Shown: piece by piece, positions 36,682 to 48,100 of the stretch
How positions within the stretch are numbered: the stretch's first letter is position 1
How the letters are laid out: every line of letters begins with the position of its first letter
Assembly: GCA_036320915.1 (NCBI GenBank)
Contig: JAXBDG010000013.1
Location: 434,001 to 498,000 of the forward strand
Reading direction: 5' to 3'
From: Linnemannia elongata
Taxonomy: Eukaryota; Mortierellomycota; Mortierellomycetes; Mortierellales; Mortierellaceae
DNA length: 64,000 nt
The notes under the pieces: generated by a model
The model's input: the letters and a program-made list of their open reading frames with translations, nothing else
The model's database searches: none
Told to the model about the DNA's origin: nothing
Program-made: the position numbers and the translations under genes

Positions 36682-38485
36682 TCAGAACCCCACAGTCCAT
36701 TCAAGGCATGATCCAGGACACACCAGTCAACAACTCCACCCCTCGAGCTATATACTCTGACGGATCTCTTCTGAATTCAGGAACATCGGAAGTGTCACTG
36801 GCTTTTGGAGTAGTGGATCTCGCTCTGGAGAACCCCCTGACAGTACAAGGACGAACGGATGGCCATGCTTCCTCGGCCAAGTCAGAGCTCATAGGTCTAC
36901 TAGTCGCAGTCTTGTCAGCACCTCCGGAACAAGACATTGTGGTCAAATTAGACAACGAGTCGGTGGTGGACCAGTACCAACGTCTAGTGAAGAATCGTCG
37001 GGATGCCTTACCGAGGAAACGATTCAGGAGCACATACGCGGGTATTTGGGCGGTACTATGGCAGGTTGTGGAATCTCGGCCAGGAGGGGTTGAGGTTGTC
37101 TGGATCAAAGGACACAGCAACATCCAAGGTAACGAGCTGGCGGATCAGGCGGCAAAGGCGGCAGCACAGAGCGCTACAGTACCCTTGAAGGTGGATCTCA
37201 CTCAGCAGGCGGATATCACGAGCTTTGCACATTGCTATGGTGCGCTTGTTGAAATCGACCTACGACAACTCCTCAAACAACAAACGACAATCCGACACCA
37301 CCAGGCCTGGACGTCGCAGAGACGGGTGAAGAGGGCGATCCCTGACATCGACGATGTGGAATGGACCTCGACCTTGGCTCATGTTCACGACAGGCGAGCA
37401 GTCTTCACCTTTTACAGTAATAGCAAAGACTCTCATCAACGGACACATCACGTCAAAAAGCTGCATGGAATGTTGCCCACCCTGAACTCCATGCAGGCCC
37501 GCAAGCCCAACCTGTACCCAACATGCCTTTGCCGACGATGCGAGCTTAAGAAGGAGGATAACGAGCATGTCTGGAACTGTTCCTCGGCAGCTGAGACCAC
37601 CACTACGATCTGGAAGGAGGCTATGGGCAAGATCGACGATTGGGGTGTACAGGCGACAAAGAATTACAATGCAGCCAGGAAGCGAGAATACCAACGCGCG
37701 GTGGATAACGGTCGTCAAGCCCCGCGACCAGTACTCATACACTGGCGACCCCCCCGAGATGCGGATCATGTGCGGGGATTCTCCTCTATCGGTGGAGCTC
37801 GAGCCGTGCACAGCGGTAGTCCTGCTCCCGATCGCGATGAGAACCCCAAGTGGAACGTATCGGACCTACTCCGCGGCATCACCCCAAAGAGCATGTTGAC
37901 CGAATGGTGCGCGGTCTTCAGAACCCCACAGTCCATCGCCAAGACGGTCCTCCACAAATTTGTTGGCTACCTGGAGACGCAGGCCTCAGAGCGGATCTGG
38001 AAACCCCGATGCTCCGCGACGATCGCGTGGGAGCAGACCCAGGGCATCTCTGTAAAGGACAAGACATCCAAATACACAGGTCCTCGTGGTGACTGGAGTC
38101 AAGGATATGGCTATATCACGCGCGATGGTTTCTGCCCGTGTGGCGCTTCGCTAGCCACACATGAGGATCGGACATGCCCTGGAGCGACCAATGAACCACG
38201 CGCAGCTGACGAGCGGCTGTTGGAAAGTTTGTTGGGAAGGAGAAAGTTGTCATTGATGGAGAGGATGGGAAGAGTCCCCTTCATTCGTATTTAGTTCTAT
38301 TTTCTTCCGTTATTGCTGTGATGAGCAGCTACAATTGTTGCGCAGAGCCAGGTTTCGGACCGGACTGTGACTGACGGATGGTTCACTGAAGAGTTTGGGC
38401 TGTAGTTCCCTTTACTTCCAAATGCCTCCTTTGTTCTGTTAGAGAAATAATATTGTGTACAAAAAAAAAAAAAAAAAAAAAAAAA
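36682..38485 (+). mobile_element. LINE (non-LTR retrotransposon) copy 1, 5'-truncated, with A25 tail
   Basis: The element keeps the C-terminal half of ORF2, a 3' UTR and A25 at 38461-38485. Endonuclease and reverse transcriptase are missing. Its 5' end starts with 19 nt (36682-36700) identical to an internal part of the same element (37918-37936), then switches to the sequence just upstream of the RNase H domain. The 3' UTR ends in a block (GAAGAGTTTGGGCTGTAGTT...) shared by all three copies. Confidence 0.88.
36711..38294 (+). pseudogene. LINE ORF2 remnant: RNase H and C-terminal Cys/His domains
   Basis: A long uninterrupted frame. The RNase H domain keeps its acidic residues: IYSDGSLLNSG (D), AKSELIGLLVAV (E), VKLDNESVVDQYQ (D) and WIKGHSNIQGNELADQAAKA (H and D). 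After it come a knuckle-like CRRCELKKEDNEHVWNC and a last domain with CPCGASLATHEDRTCPG. This domain order is that of Tad-like fungal LINE ORF2 C-termini. The frame is open upstream of 36711 only because it reads through the A-tract and flank, so the first about 30 codons are not element protein. Without a reverse transcriptase the copy cannot move by itself. Confidence 0.85.
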
Positions 38486-38915
38486 GCCCGCAAGCCCAAT
38501 CTGTACCCAACATGCCTTGCCGACGATGCGAACTCGAGAAGGAGGATAACGAACATGTCTGGAACTGTGCCTCGGCAGCTGGAACTACCACTACGATCTG
38601 GAAGGAGGCTATGGGCAAGATCAACGAGAGGGGTGTACAGGCGACAAACAGCTACAATGCAGCCAGGAATCGAGAACACAGACGCGCGGTGGATAACGGT
38701 CGTCTAGCCCCAAGGCCAGTACCCGTATACTGGCGGTCCCCCCGAGATGCGGATCATTTGCGAGGATTCTCCTCTATCGGTGGAGCTCGAGCCGTGCACA
38801 GCGGTAGTCCTGCCTCGATCGTGACTGAAGAGTTTGGCCTGTAGTTCCCTTTACTTCCAAATGCCTCCTTTGTTCTATTTTTCAGAGAAATAAAATTGTG
38901 TGCGAAAAAAAAAAA
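38486..38915 (+). mobile_element. LINE copy 2, 5'-truncated and internally deleted, with A11 tail
   Basis: Begins directly after the A25 of copy 1 with sequence matching copy 1 from 37497 (GCCCGCAAGCCCAA...). It follows copy 1 to about 37830, then jumps to the 3' UTR (GACTGAAGAGTTTGG...), so about 0.5 kb is missing inside. It ends with the common 3' UTR and A11 (38905-38915). Nucleotide differences from copy 1 are scattered, so this is not a recent tandem duplication of copy 1. Confidence 0.85.
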
Positions 38916-39545
38916 GGCTTCAGAGCGGATCTGGAAACCCCCCGCGGCATCACCTCCAAGAGCATGATGACTGAATGGTTCGCGGTTTTCCGAACCCCAC
39001 AGTCCATCGCCAAGACGGTCCTCCACAAATTTGTTGGCTATCTGGAGACGCAGGCCTCAGAGCGGATCTGGAAACCCCGATGCTCCGCGACGATCGCGTG
39101 GGAGCAGACCCAGGGCATCTCTGTAAAGGACAAGACATCCAAATACACAGGTCCTCGTGGTGACTGGAGTCAAGGATATGGCTATATCACGCGCGATGGT
39201 TTCTGCCCGTGTGGCGCTTCGCTAGCCACACATGAGGATCGGACATGCCCTGGAGCGACCAAGAATTCACGCGCGGCTGATAAAAGGCTGTTGGAAAGTT
39301 TGTTGGGAAGGACGAAGTTAGCATTGATGGAGAGGATGGGAAGAATCTCCTTTGTTCGTACCTAATTTTATTTTCTTTTGTTATTTCTATGAAGAGCAGC
39401 TACAATTGTTGCACTGAGCCAAGTTCCGGACCGGACTATGAATGGTGGATGGCGTACAGAAGAGTTTGGGCTGTGGTTCCCTTTACTTCCATATGCCTCC
39501 TTTGTTTCTGTTTGTCAGAGAAATAAAATCGAGAAAAAAAAAAAA
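38916..39545 (+). mobile_element. LINE copy 3, 5'-truncated with a rearranged 5' end, A12 tail
   Basis: Begins directly after the A11 of copy 2. The first 26 nt (38916-38941) match copy 1 at 37982-38007 with one mismatch. The sequence then jumps back to match 37871 onward and runs to the 3' end, so those 26 nt occur twice in this copy. It keeps an open frame for the ORF2 C-terminal domain (to 39365, ending GRISFVRT), the 3' UTR and A12 (39534-39545). Confidence 0.85.
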
Positions 39546-40110
39546 GCGCAAACAATGGGGTTGAAGAGTCTCTGTAATGCGTGGTTTTTTAATCCCCTTC
39601 CACCTCCTTTTGACCGGTAAGCGCGACTTTTTGCTGAACAGGAAACAAACAGGCCACACGCGAATTCCTTTTCCACTTATCGTGCTAGCATTCGCAGCAC
39701 ATACATTCTTGTCGTCGCGTTCTAATTTCACCTCCAACAAAGGCACTATAGATGCTTACAGAAAAAGCATTTTTTCTTTTGCTGCTGCTACAAGCATTGC
39801 CCTAAAGCCATTCATCCATCGGATCTACGTCTCGTGCACATCCTCACAATATTGTCACCAGAAAATAAAAGTAGGCAGCGTGCATGACCATGGACAACCT
39901 AGACATTATTGTACAAAGTAGATTAAACAACCCAATTTCAAAAACGCCAAGACATTTCTTGACGCCCTTTTATTCCTTTTTATTTACTTCACCCTCTTTT
40001 TTTCGTTTCTTCTCTCTCTCCATCCCTTTCTCTTTTCTTTCTTCTCATCTTCCTTTCTTCCTGCTTCTTTTCCCTATTGCCAACCATCCTCTCAACCCTT
40101 CTCACAAGCC
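39546..40110. other. Intergenic between LINE array and Gag-like gene
   Basis: 565 bp. The second half (39960-40100) is a strongly pyrimidine-rich leader of the next gene. No target-site duplication of the LINE array is obvious at 39546. Confidence 0.5.
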
Positions 40111-40677
40111 ATGGCCAACCGTTACTCCCAAGACTCTTGCCACGACATCGAGGCGGACGCGGCCACCCCACTCCTCCTACCCGCCACATCCACCAACGAC
40201 ACCGAGACGTACCACGGCCTCATCGACCAGGCGCCTACTCCCACAGCCGGCACCTGTTGCGGTCACACCTGCTGCCACGCCCACATCCGCAATATCGAAC
40301 GAAACCTCATCAAGCCCTCCTACCTCTATACACAATACCACAACCCTACCGCCTGGCTCCTCATGTTTGAGGAAGTCGCCCGCGCCAATAACTGGTCCTC
40401 GCGTGCAAAACTGGATATCCTCCCCATCTATCTCCAAGAGGGATACCAGCCTCGGACGTGGTTCCGTCAGAACCTATACCAATGGGAGAGTATTGCTAGT
40501 GGCGGGAGTGCAGATGCGGAGGAAGCGAGGTTTGAGGTGTTTAGGCAGGCGTTTTTGAGGGAGTTTGGGGAGGGTGGGAAGAGGTGGAAGGTGGCGGCGC
40601 GTTGGCCCTCAGTGACGTGGATTGCGCTTGTAATTTTGTTGGTTGTATCGTTTATGATGTTCGTTATCGCTATATAG
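40111..40677 (+). CDS. Gag-like (retrotransposon capsid-type) protein with C-terminal membrane anchor
   Basis: Single-exon gene, 188 residues, with a good start context (GCCATGG). Residues 78-153 follow the retrotransposon Gag/capsid pattern: NPTAWLLMFEEVARANNWSS, AKLDILPIYLQEG, a W-x2-NL-x2-W step and FEVFRQAFLREFG. The last 20 residues, from VTWIALVILLVVSFMMFVIA, form a single transmembrane helix right at the C-terminus. The N-terminal part is polar and carries a CC-x3-CC cluster (TCCGHTCCH, Cys49/50/54/55), possibly a palmitoylation or metal site. There is no protease, RT or LTR next to it and the frame is intact, which suggests a domesticated host gene. Alternatively, it is a host protein that only resembles Gag. 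Function unknown; the membrane anchor suggests an organelle or plasma membrane location. Confidence 0.7.
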   Translation: MANRYSQDSCHDIEADAATPLLLPATSTNDTETYHGLIDQAPTPTAGTCCGHTCCHAHIRNIERNLIKPSYLYTQYHNPTAWLLMFEEVARANNWSSRAKLDILPIYLQEGYQPRTWFRQNLYQWESIASGGSADAEEARFEVFRQAFLREFGEGGKRWKVAARWPSVTWIALVILLVVSFMMFVIAI

Positions 40678-41068
40678 AGAGAGGAGGTTCTTATAGGGGG
40701 GGTTGGAGGAAGAGTGGAAGGAGGCTATCAGTTCATTTTTGATGCAACGTCTTCATACTGACGGTACCAAATAAAAAGAAAGGAAGTAGTTGAAAAATGA
40801 ATTGTGGTCAAGCAACCCAAATCGTAGCAGAACCACAGCCCACGGACCAGTTGGCGAGGTAACTACACGTGATTTTTATGGACTGTCTTATCAAACCACT
40901 GCCCTCTCGTTGACTATTGACACCTCTTTTCAAAAGGGGAAGATGGAAAAACTTCAATTGACGGACGAGAGCACAGGGACCAAGCACTACTGAACACTGT
41001 GGAGTCTTCTTAAGAAACTAACAGCAATTTTATGTACACAACGAGGGAAGGCCCCTAGGATCAGTGGT
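40678..41068. other. Convergent spacer
   Basis: 391 bp between convergent genes with no supported feature beyond presumed 3' flanks. Confidence 0.5.
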
Positions 41069-42597
41069 CTATGAGACGGGTGCAACGCACCCATCCTTAT
41101 CTATCGCACCGCCACTGCCGTTTCTACTCCCACCACCATTAGTAGCAGCAGACCGACGATCGCGAACCTCCTTGACGATCTTACACCCCGTTACATCAGT
41201 CTCCTCAGGGACAACCTTCGATCCAACCCTTTGACTACTAGGACACACCGGCGCCACCACGGCATCCTGGAAATCACTCTCATCAAGCACCTGCTCTGGT
41301 GGTCTCGACACAGGGTGACAGTTATCACTTTGGTGGAACCAGTCACTGTCCAATACATGAACCGCCTGCCATCGTTTCCTGGTATCGGGTTCCAGGAGGT
41401 GTTCAATGACATCCGAGATATGGTTCGGCCATGCAAGGGTGATGTGCGAGACCTGTTCCAAGGAGGTGAGGTTGATGTGGTGAGGTGCATGTTGGAGTTG
41501 ATGTGGTTGAAGGTGAGGTGCCTGGTCTGATTGTGGTTGTTGGTGTGGTTGCGCGACTGGGAACTCTCCTGAGGTGTGGAGGTCGCCGATGCTGAGGTAC
41601 CGGTCCCGACGGTAGAGGAATCCGTCCCAGATGGGGTCGCCCTCAGAGGCCTCGTGCCACGTGTACCGTCCTAGCCTCATGCACATGTAAATAACGCCGC
41701 ATGCCCACATATCGACCTTGCTGCATATGTGATATCCGATTATCGAGAATGAAAATAAAAGAGTCGCCAAGGAAGTGTAGACAAAAAGAAAAAGAGAAGA
41801 GTGAAACAGATTAGTTACTGGATCAAAAAATGGGGTTAAAGGATGTGTTTGGGAGAGGAATGGAGGAGGCGAAGAATGTGCCTAATTGAAGTGTTGAAGG
41901 AGGGTTAAAAAAGGCGCTAAGGAACAAAGGGGAAAAGAAAAAAAACTTACCGAGCATCAAAAGTCTTGGTGGTAAATTCCTCGGGTGCGATAAAGGGGCC
42001 ACTCCCCCGGATCGAAGTTGACGATCGGACTTTCTTCTCCCAGGGCATCCGAAAGACTTCACTGTTACCGAAATCAGCAATCTTGAGGCACCCATCCGAT
42101 GTCAACAGCAAGTTCTCAGGCTTCAGATCCCGGTGCACCACGCCCATCGAATGCAAAAAGGCCACACCGTTGATGAGCTGCGAAAAGAAACAGCTCGATT
42201 CGGATTCGCCCAGGGTGTTGGCCGATGCGATTAGACTGTGCATGTCGCCTCCTGCGCAGTACTCCATGACCTCGCTGTAAGTGTCTCCATGAAGTTGGAG
42301 AAGATCCATGGTCTGGATGACATTGGTGTGCTTCAATGACGAGGCAATACAGAATTCGCTCGTCAGTCGGCGCATGTACATCTTTTGGGTCTCTCCATGA
42401 GCGTACTTGAACTCCTAAGTAGTTTCAGGACCCATGCAAGTAGTAAACGGAATAAAGAAGACATCAAAAGAAGGAGCTGGTTAGTTAATGTCTAGTCGGT
42501 GTGGGGGAAGTATGGAAAATAGTTGAACCTGCATATATGCTTGTGCGCTTTGCAGATAGACATGTTTGCTGGCTGACCGCTCATAGTCAAGGGTTAG

Positions 42598-42643
<46 letters not shown>

Positions 42644-43929
42644 AAAGAGGAACCGGAGAAAAGGAAAATAGTTCTGTAAAAAAGCGTTACCTTGATGGCG
42701 AAAACGTGCTCCTCCCCGGTTTCAAGGTTTCGCTTGACACTGATTCTGACAGTACCGAACGCGCCTGTTGCCAATAAGAAAGGAGAGAGAGAGAGAGAGA
42801 GAGAGAGAGAAGCGGTTAGTCCAGTGAAACGTGTGTTTGTCATATGCCGAACGACGACGGACTGCAGCCATTTTTTTTATTGTTTGCGCATGGTCAAACT
42901 ATTAGGATGACCCAAAGTTGGAACTCGGAATCGGATGTCCTCATATCATTTTTCCGCGATGAGCAACTGCCGAAATCGAAATGCGGTGTTACCTTTGCCT
43001 ATGATCTGCTGGAGTTCTCCGTACTTTTGCAAAAAGTCCGTCTTGACAGAGTGTCTTCTCCGATGGCTGCTCGCAGGGCTTCCTGTAGGGTCAGTCTCGA
43101 GATCCTGATACTTTTCGTTGAGTAATGAAAGAGGATGCTCAAACACCTCGGGCTTGAGGTGGTGTTGACCGTGCTGTTGCTGTTGAGGTGGAGGGTTGAG
43201 TGAGTGATCATCCCTGTCCCGTCTTCCGTCTAGTAACTCCCGCAGTCGTCGGACCTGGTTAGCAAGGAACTGGTGGCGTTTCGGGGCCGATAGATGATGC
43301 CGGTGACCGCCATTGGACAATCGTTCGTAGCGAACCTTCTCGTTCACAGAACTGGCAGAGGAGGGGGCAGTATCGGATGAGGCAATTGACCAGCTGGAGG
43401 GGGATGCTGAGGAGGGGCCAGCAGGGCCATAATAGTCAGCAGAGGACGGGATGTCGGTCATCAATTGAGACCGATGACCACTCCTGAGATGGGTGGTAGA
43501 GGATCGCAAGGGTTGGGGCAGTGGCCTGCGCTGGCGCGGTTCCAGGTCGGGCTGGTGTGAGGGTTGGGGTAACCGCGGGGATGATGTCAGGTCTGGAGTG
43601 GTCGCGGTTGCCTTATTGGGTCCGTGGGCGATCTGTTCCAGCGGGAGGACGGGGTGGGATTGGGAGGACGTGATTAAGGAGGGCGCATGGAAAGTGGGAG
43701 ACTGCGGAGGAGGAGGGGACCAGGACCTTGACGCCATGGGTGTTAACTCTGGGTTGCGTTCCAGTCCAGGTTGTTGAGGCGATTGCTCTTGTCCTTGGTG
43801 CTGGTGGTGATGTGATATTGTGTTGTTGCTGTTGCTGTTGTTTGGGAAGGCGGATAGTCCCGATGTGTTTAGTGTGAGCTTGTCTATCTGAGGCAGGCTG
43901 TTGGTGCTGCTGGAGTGTGTAGAATCCAT
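41069..43929 (-). CDS. Ser/Thr protein kinase, Hal4/Sat4-Npr1 group
   Basis: Fungal kinases of this group control ion and nutrient transporters at the plasma membrane. Four exons (minus strand), 43929-42993, 42764-42691, 42414-41951 and 41720-41069, in phase, 708 residues. The first about 300 residues are a Ser/Pro/Gln-rich regulatory region. The kinase domain has IIGKGAFGTV (Gly loop), FAIK with Lys337, YSEVMEYCAGGDMHSLI, HRDLKPEN (Asp433), DFG (451-453), GSGPFIAPEEF (APE 480-482) and KVDMWACGVIYMCM. The spacing and the phrase FAIKEFKYAHGETQ are typical for the Hal4 group. An insertion of His/Gln-rich sequence sits in the C-lobe (about residues 540-580) before WPNHISDVIEHLLEPDTRKRW. Intron 2 contains T43 in the coding sense. 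Confidence 0.92.
42600..42642. repeat. A43/T43 tract in kinase intron 2
   Basis: 43 consecutive A on the plus strand, T43 in the kinase transcript sense, about 50 nt after the donor. Confidence 0.8.
42783..42810. repeat. (GA)n microsatellite in kinase intron 1
   Basis: About 14 GA units on the plus strand, (TC)n in the transcript sense, just before the 3' splice site of intron 1, where it can serve as the polypyrimidine tract. Confidence 0.75.
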
Positions 43930-45116
43930 ATTTGGGTTTATTTTGTATTCTTGGATGGATGAGCAAAGTAAAAGGTGCGGGAATAAAAACGAGCGGGAGT
44001 GAGGGAGAAGGTAGAGAAAGGAAAAAAAAAAAAAAAAAAAAAAAAGGGTTCAAAAACGACCAAAAAAGGGCAGTAATAGGGGTCAATGGTTGTGGGGTAG
44101 GGAATTGGAGTGGATACAGCCAACTGTGAACAGCGGATTGAAGCGAATGATGCTTTTTTACTGCACGCAAAGGGCGAATAAAAGAGTGGCAGATAACAGT
44201 AAAAGAAGAGAAAAAAGAGACAGCTGCCGGTATGGGTTGGCACGAGTTGGAAGCAGGAGTGCAGGTGAAGAAGAAGAAGAAGAAGTGTGTTGTGTATATT
44301 TAAATAATTCTTCGTGAGTAGGAATGAAAGGAGGAATGAAAGGATGAGAGTTGTGTGGAAACAAGACAAGTGAGTGAGGAATGAATCAAAGGTGCGGGGA
44401 TGGATGCAAATGAATGGAAATAGAATGGAGTGTTTTGTCTAGTGAGGTTGTGGGAATGAAGGTGAAAGTGAATGAAGAAAAGGAGAGGAAGAAAGAGCAG
44501 AGGAGGCGGAAAGAGAAGGAAAGTAAGGAGAAGTAAGTACGTAAAAAAGAAGAAAGAGAGAGGAAGAGGCGGGCGGGGTGAGGGTAGAAAATGAAAACCA
44601 GGAGACATAGATACAAAAAGCATGGCAGGAGAGATGCAGAGTGAGAGTGATAGCGAGAAAGGACAGGCAGGCTGGCAGGCAGAGAGAGAGAGGGATGCAA
44701 AAACGGACGAGGTACAGGCAGGGAGGCAGGGAGGCAGGGAGCATGGCATAGAGGACAACAACCATCAAGCATGCATCATCATAGTAACAACAATATTTTT
44801 TGATTTCAATTGACCCTCTCTTATTGCATGTTTTTGCAATTGAAGAAAGCGGCGGCACTTACTGTCAAATGAAATCAAGCGACAATCGACTACGCAGCAC
44901 AAACGTCCATTGACAATGTCCGAACCATATTTCAACTCCTGACCTTCTTCGCCCACTTTTTTCTTTCTTTCCATCTTTTCTTTACTACATTTTCATTCTC
45001 GCAGCACTGATTTGCAATCACCTATCGACAGCACTCACTCATTGAAACACACAACTTTGAAGCCTATTCATATACATTGACACATACTTACCCTCACCCC
45101 TTTCACCGCATCAACG
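43930..45116. promoter_or_regulatory. Divergent spacer between the kinase and RAD26 genes
   Basis: 1.19 kb holding both upstream regions. Purine-rich on the plus strand from 43950 to 44760, with A24 at 44022-44045 (T24 in the kinase sense, about 95 bp from its start codon). Several short GGCAGG-type repeats lie at 44660-44740. No coding region is recognised. Confidence 0.55.
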
Positions 45117-48100
45117 ATGGAGGAACACGACTACCTGGACACAATGGACGACATGGAGCAGACAGAGGGCATGCAGTCAGCCGCAGAGGAAGAAGACCTC
45201 GTTGCAGAAAACCTCGACTCGTTGCTTGGTGTCGGTGTCGTGGACCAAGACACCCTTGAACGAGGCATCATTGCCAAGGTAATACACTTTGCTCATATTC
45301 CAAGTGGAGTGATATCAGTTATCGTCATTTTGATTTATTAACAGTATACATTTTTTTCACTTGCGCACTCTGTAGGCGAGCAAGGCGTTAGATGCAAAGG
45401 AGAACGAGCTGGACAAGAAGCGGTTAGAAAAGACATTAAAAAATGCAAAGTAAGCAAGGAAGCTCATTCAACCTGCATATTTGGGTATGACACCTCCACG
45501 GTCAGAGTATAGTTGACGGTTAGGTTGACTCTCCTTCCTCGTGTTGTGTGAAATAGCAAAATCCGGTTGGAGATGCGGAAACTGGAGAATAACCGCAAGA
45601 AACTGGATCGAGGATCATTTGCGATGACAAACCTCGAAGAAAGGCTCACGGAACTGGTAATTTAGCAGCAGAGATGTGGCAACTCAAGGCGTTTTCATTC
45701 AAGTTTGAATCATAAGCTAATAATGATTCTCCTACTACTGATTCATGTAGAATGAAGAGCTGATGCAGGCAGAAAGGGACGGACAAGATATTTCGGACAG
45801 GATCAGAGAACGCAAGACAGGGAAACCGACTTCAACACCTTCGTCATCTTCAAAAACAACTGCCGAAAAAGAGGCTGGCGAGACCGAGCGCGAGTACCTT
45901 ATCAGGACAGGAAAGATCACGCCCTTTGCGGCCATGTCTGGATTTGAGCGCCCCAAGCATGAAGGCTCATTCACCTCTTCCTCAACAACCAACAACGACT
46001 CGCCAGATTCTCATGTCCATTTGAAAAGACCGTCATGGAGTCTTGTCGGGAAGACGCTCCAAGAGAGGATTCAACAGGAAGCGATCAACAAGGCCTCAGC
46101 GCCAGCAGAGCGGTCCAGCATGCGGAAAGCCAGGAGTCGTATCGCGTCCACGGCCAACAAGGATAGCGAGGATGAGGATGATTACAAGGAGGAAGAGATG
46201 TCTGATGGTAACGACTCTGACTTTGTAGACAAGGACGGACCTGACAGCGGAGTCGAGGCAATGGATGACAAGGACTTCACTGATTCCCGTGAGATCTCAG
46301 AGGACGACGACTTCAAGCCAGAGGACGAGTTGTTGGAGGAAAAGACAACGTCCAGGAAGAGAGCCAAGGGTGGAGCGGCCTACAAGTTCTTATGCGAGGA
46401 CGACGGAGACGAAATGCACTACCAGAAGCGACTCGTAGAGTGGGCCCAGAAGCGCCGACATCTCCGTTGGCGTGTTCAACACGTAAGTTGCTCTCACATT
46501 GACGATAGGACACGTTATTCTGATCAACCGTGCAAGACAATTATTAACATCTATGTTTACGACTCTGATTCACATTAGCCGGACGCGTCCATGGAGACAG
46601 ATTTGAAGGAGGGCTGGGAGAACCCTGAGCAAAGGCTAGATCCTGAACTAGAGATTCACAACCCACATCCAAATATACCCGACGCAGCATTGGAGGGCGG
46701 ATTCCGGATACCAGGCGACATCTTTTCCAATCTTTTCGACTACCAAAAGACATGTACCCAATGGCTCTGGGAATTGCATTGTCAAGGCGCGGGTGGCATC
46801 ATTGGCGACGAAATGGTGAGTTCATGCAGTTCTTGTATTTATTTAGTGCGTCTTGATTCAACTTGGCGTGTCTAGCGCGATTTTCTAACTTGGCGGAGTA
46901 AATTCTATTTTCGATTTTGACAGGGTCTGGGAAAGACGATTCAGATGATTGCGTTCATTGCAGGACTTCATTACAGTGGGAAACTCGACGCACCGGTCAT
47001 CATCGTCTGTCCCGCGACACTCTTGAAGCAGTGGGTTAAAGAGTTTCACCGGTGGTGGCCTCCGATCCGTGTTGCGATCTTACATTCGAGCGGGAGTGGT
47101 ATGAACGGCAGTAAGGGCGAAGGCTCGCGCGACAACGACGATGACGACTCTTTCTCCGAGGACTACAGCGGCACAGGCAAACGACAAAAGACCAAGAAAC
47201 GCTTTGGTGGCGGCAGACGTCGAGGCAAGGCTGTGAGTGACGAGAGGACTGTGGCAGACACTTTGGTGGAACGGATCAGCGCCAAGGGCCATGTTATTGT
47301 CACGACCTATGCTGGTTTGCGGATCCATTCGTCCCGTTTGTTGCGCCAAAGCTGGTCGTACATTGTCCTGGACGAGGGTCACAACATCCGCAACCCTGAT
47401 GCAGATATTACTTTGAGATGCAAGCAGTTCAAAACGCCACATCGGATTATTCTCTCCGGAACACCTATCCAGAACAACCTGAACGAGCTATGGTCACTTT
47501 TTGACTTTGTCTTTCCTGGACGGCTAGGTACTCTACCAGTCTTCCAGTCACAGTTTGCGATCCCGATCAATCTTGGAGGTTACGCGAACGCGAGCAATAT
47601 TCAAGTTCAGACGGCATACAAGTGCGCGGTGGTTCTGCGGGATCTGATCAACCCGTATCTGTTGCGGAGGATGAAAGTCGATGTCGCGTCGGATATGCCG
47701 AAAAAGTCAGAACAGGTCTTATTCTGTAAGCTGACGCCGCCTCAGCGCAAGGCGTATGAACAATTCTTAAAGTCAGACGAGCTCAATTCGATCATGGACG
47801 GGAAACGACATGCCTTGTTTGGGATTGACGTCGTCCGCAAGATTTGTAACCATCCAGACATTCTCGGTCGAGAGCAACATCAGTATGATGAGGATTATGG
47901 TGATTATACCAAGAGCGGCAAGATGATCGTGGTGAAGACGCTGTTGGAGATGTGGCAGAAGGGCAAGCACCGCGTGTTGTTGTTCTCGCAGACCCGGACC
48001 ATGCTCGATATTTTGGAAAAGTTTATCAAGCGCGAGGGGTACAGCTACAGGCGCATGGACGGCACGACTCCGATTCAGCACCGCATGGGACTTGTTGACG

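Noticed and set aside
36618..36710. N-terminal Met (MSRVSTENWW...) of the long LINE frame
   Set aside because: This part reads through flank and A-tract and is not part of the element protein.
44620..44760. Short GGCAGG-type direct repeats resembling a CRISPR array
   Set aside because: This is simple low-complexity sequence without spacers, in a eukaryotic genome.
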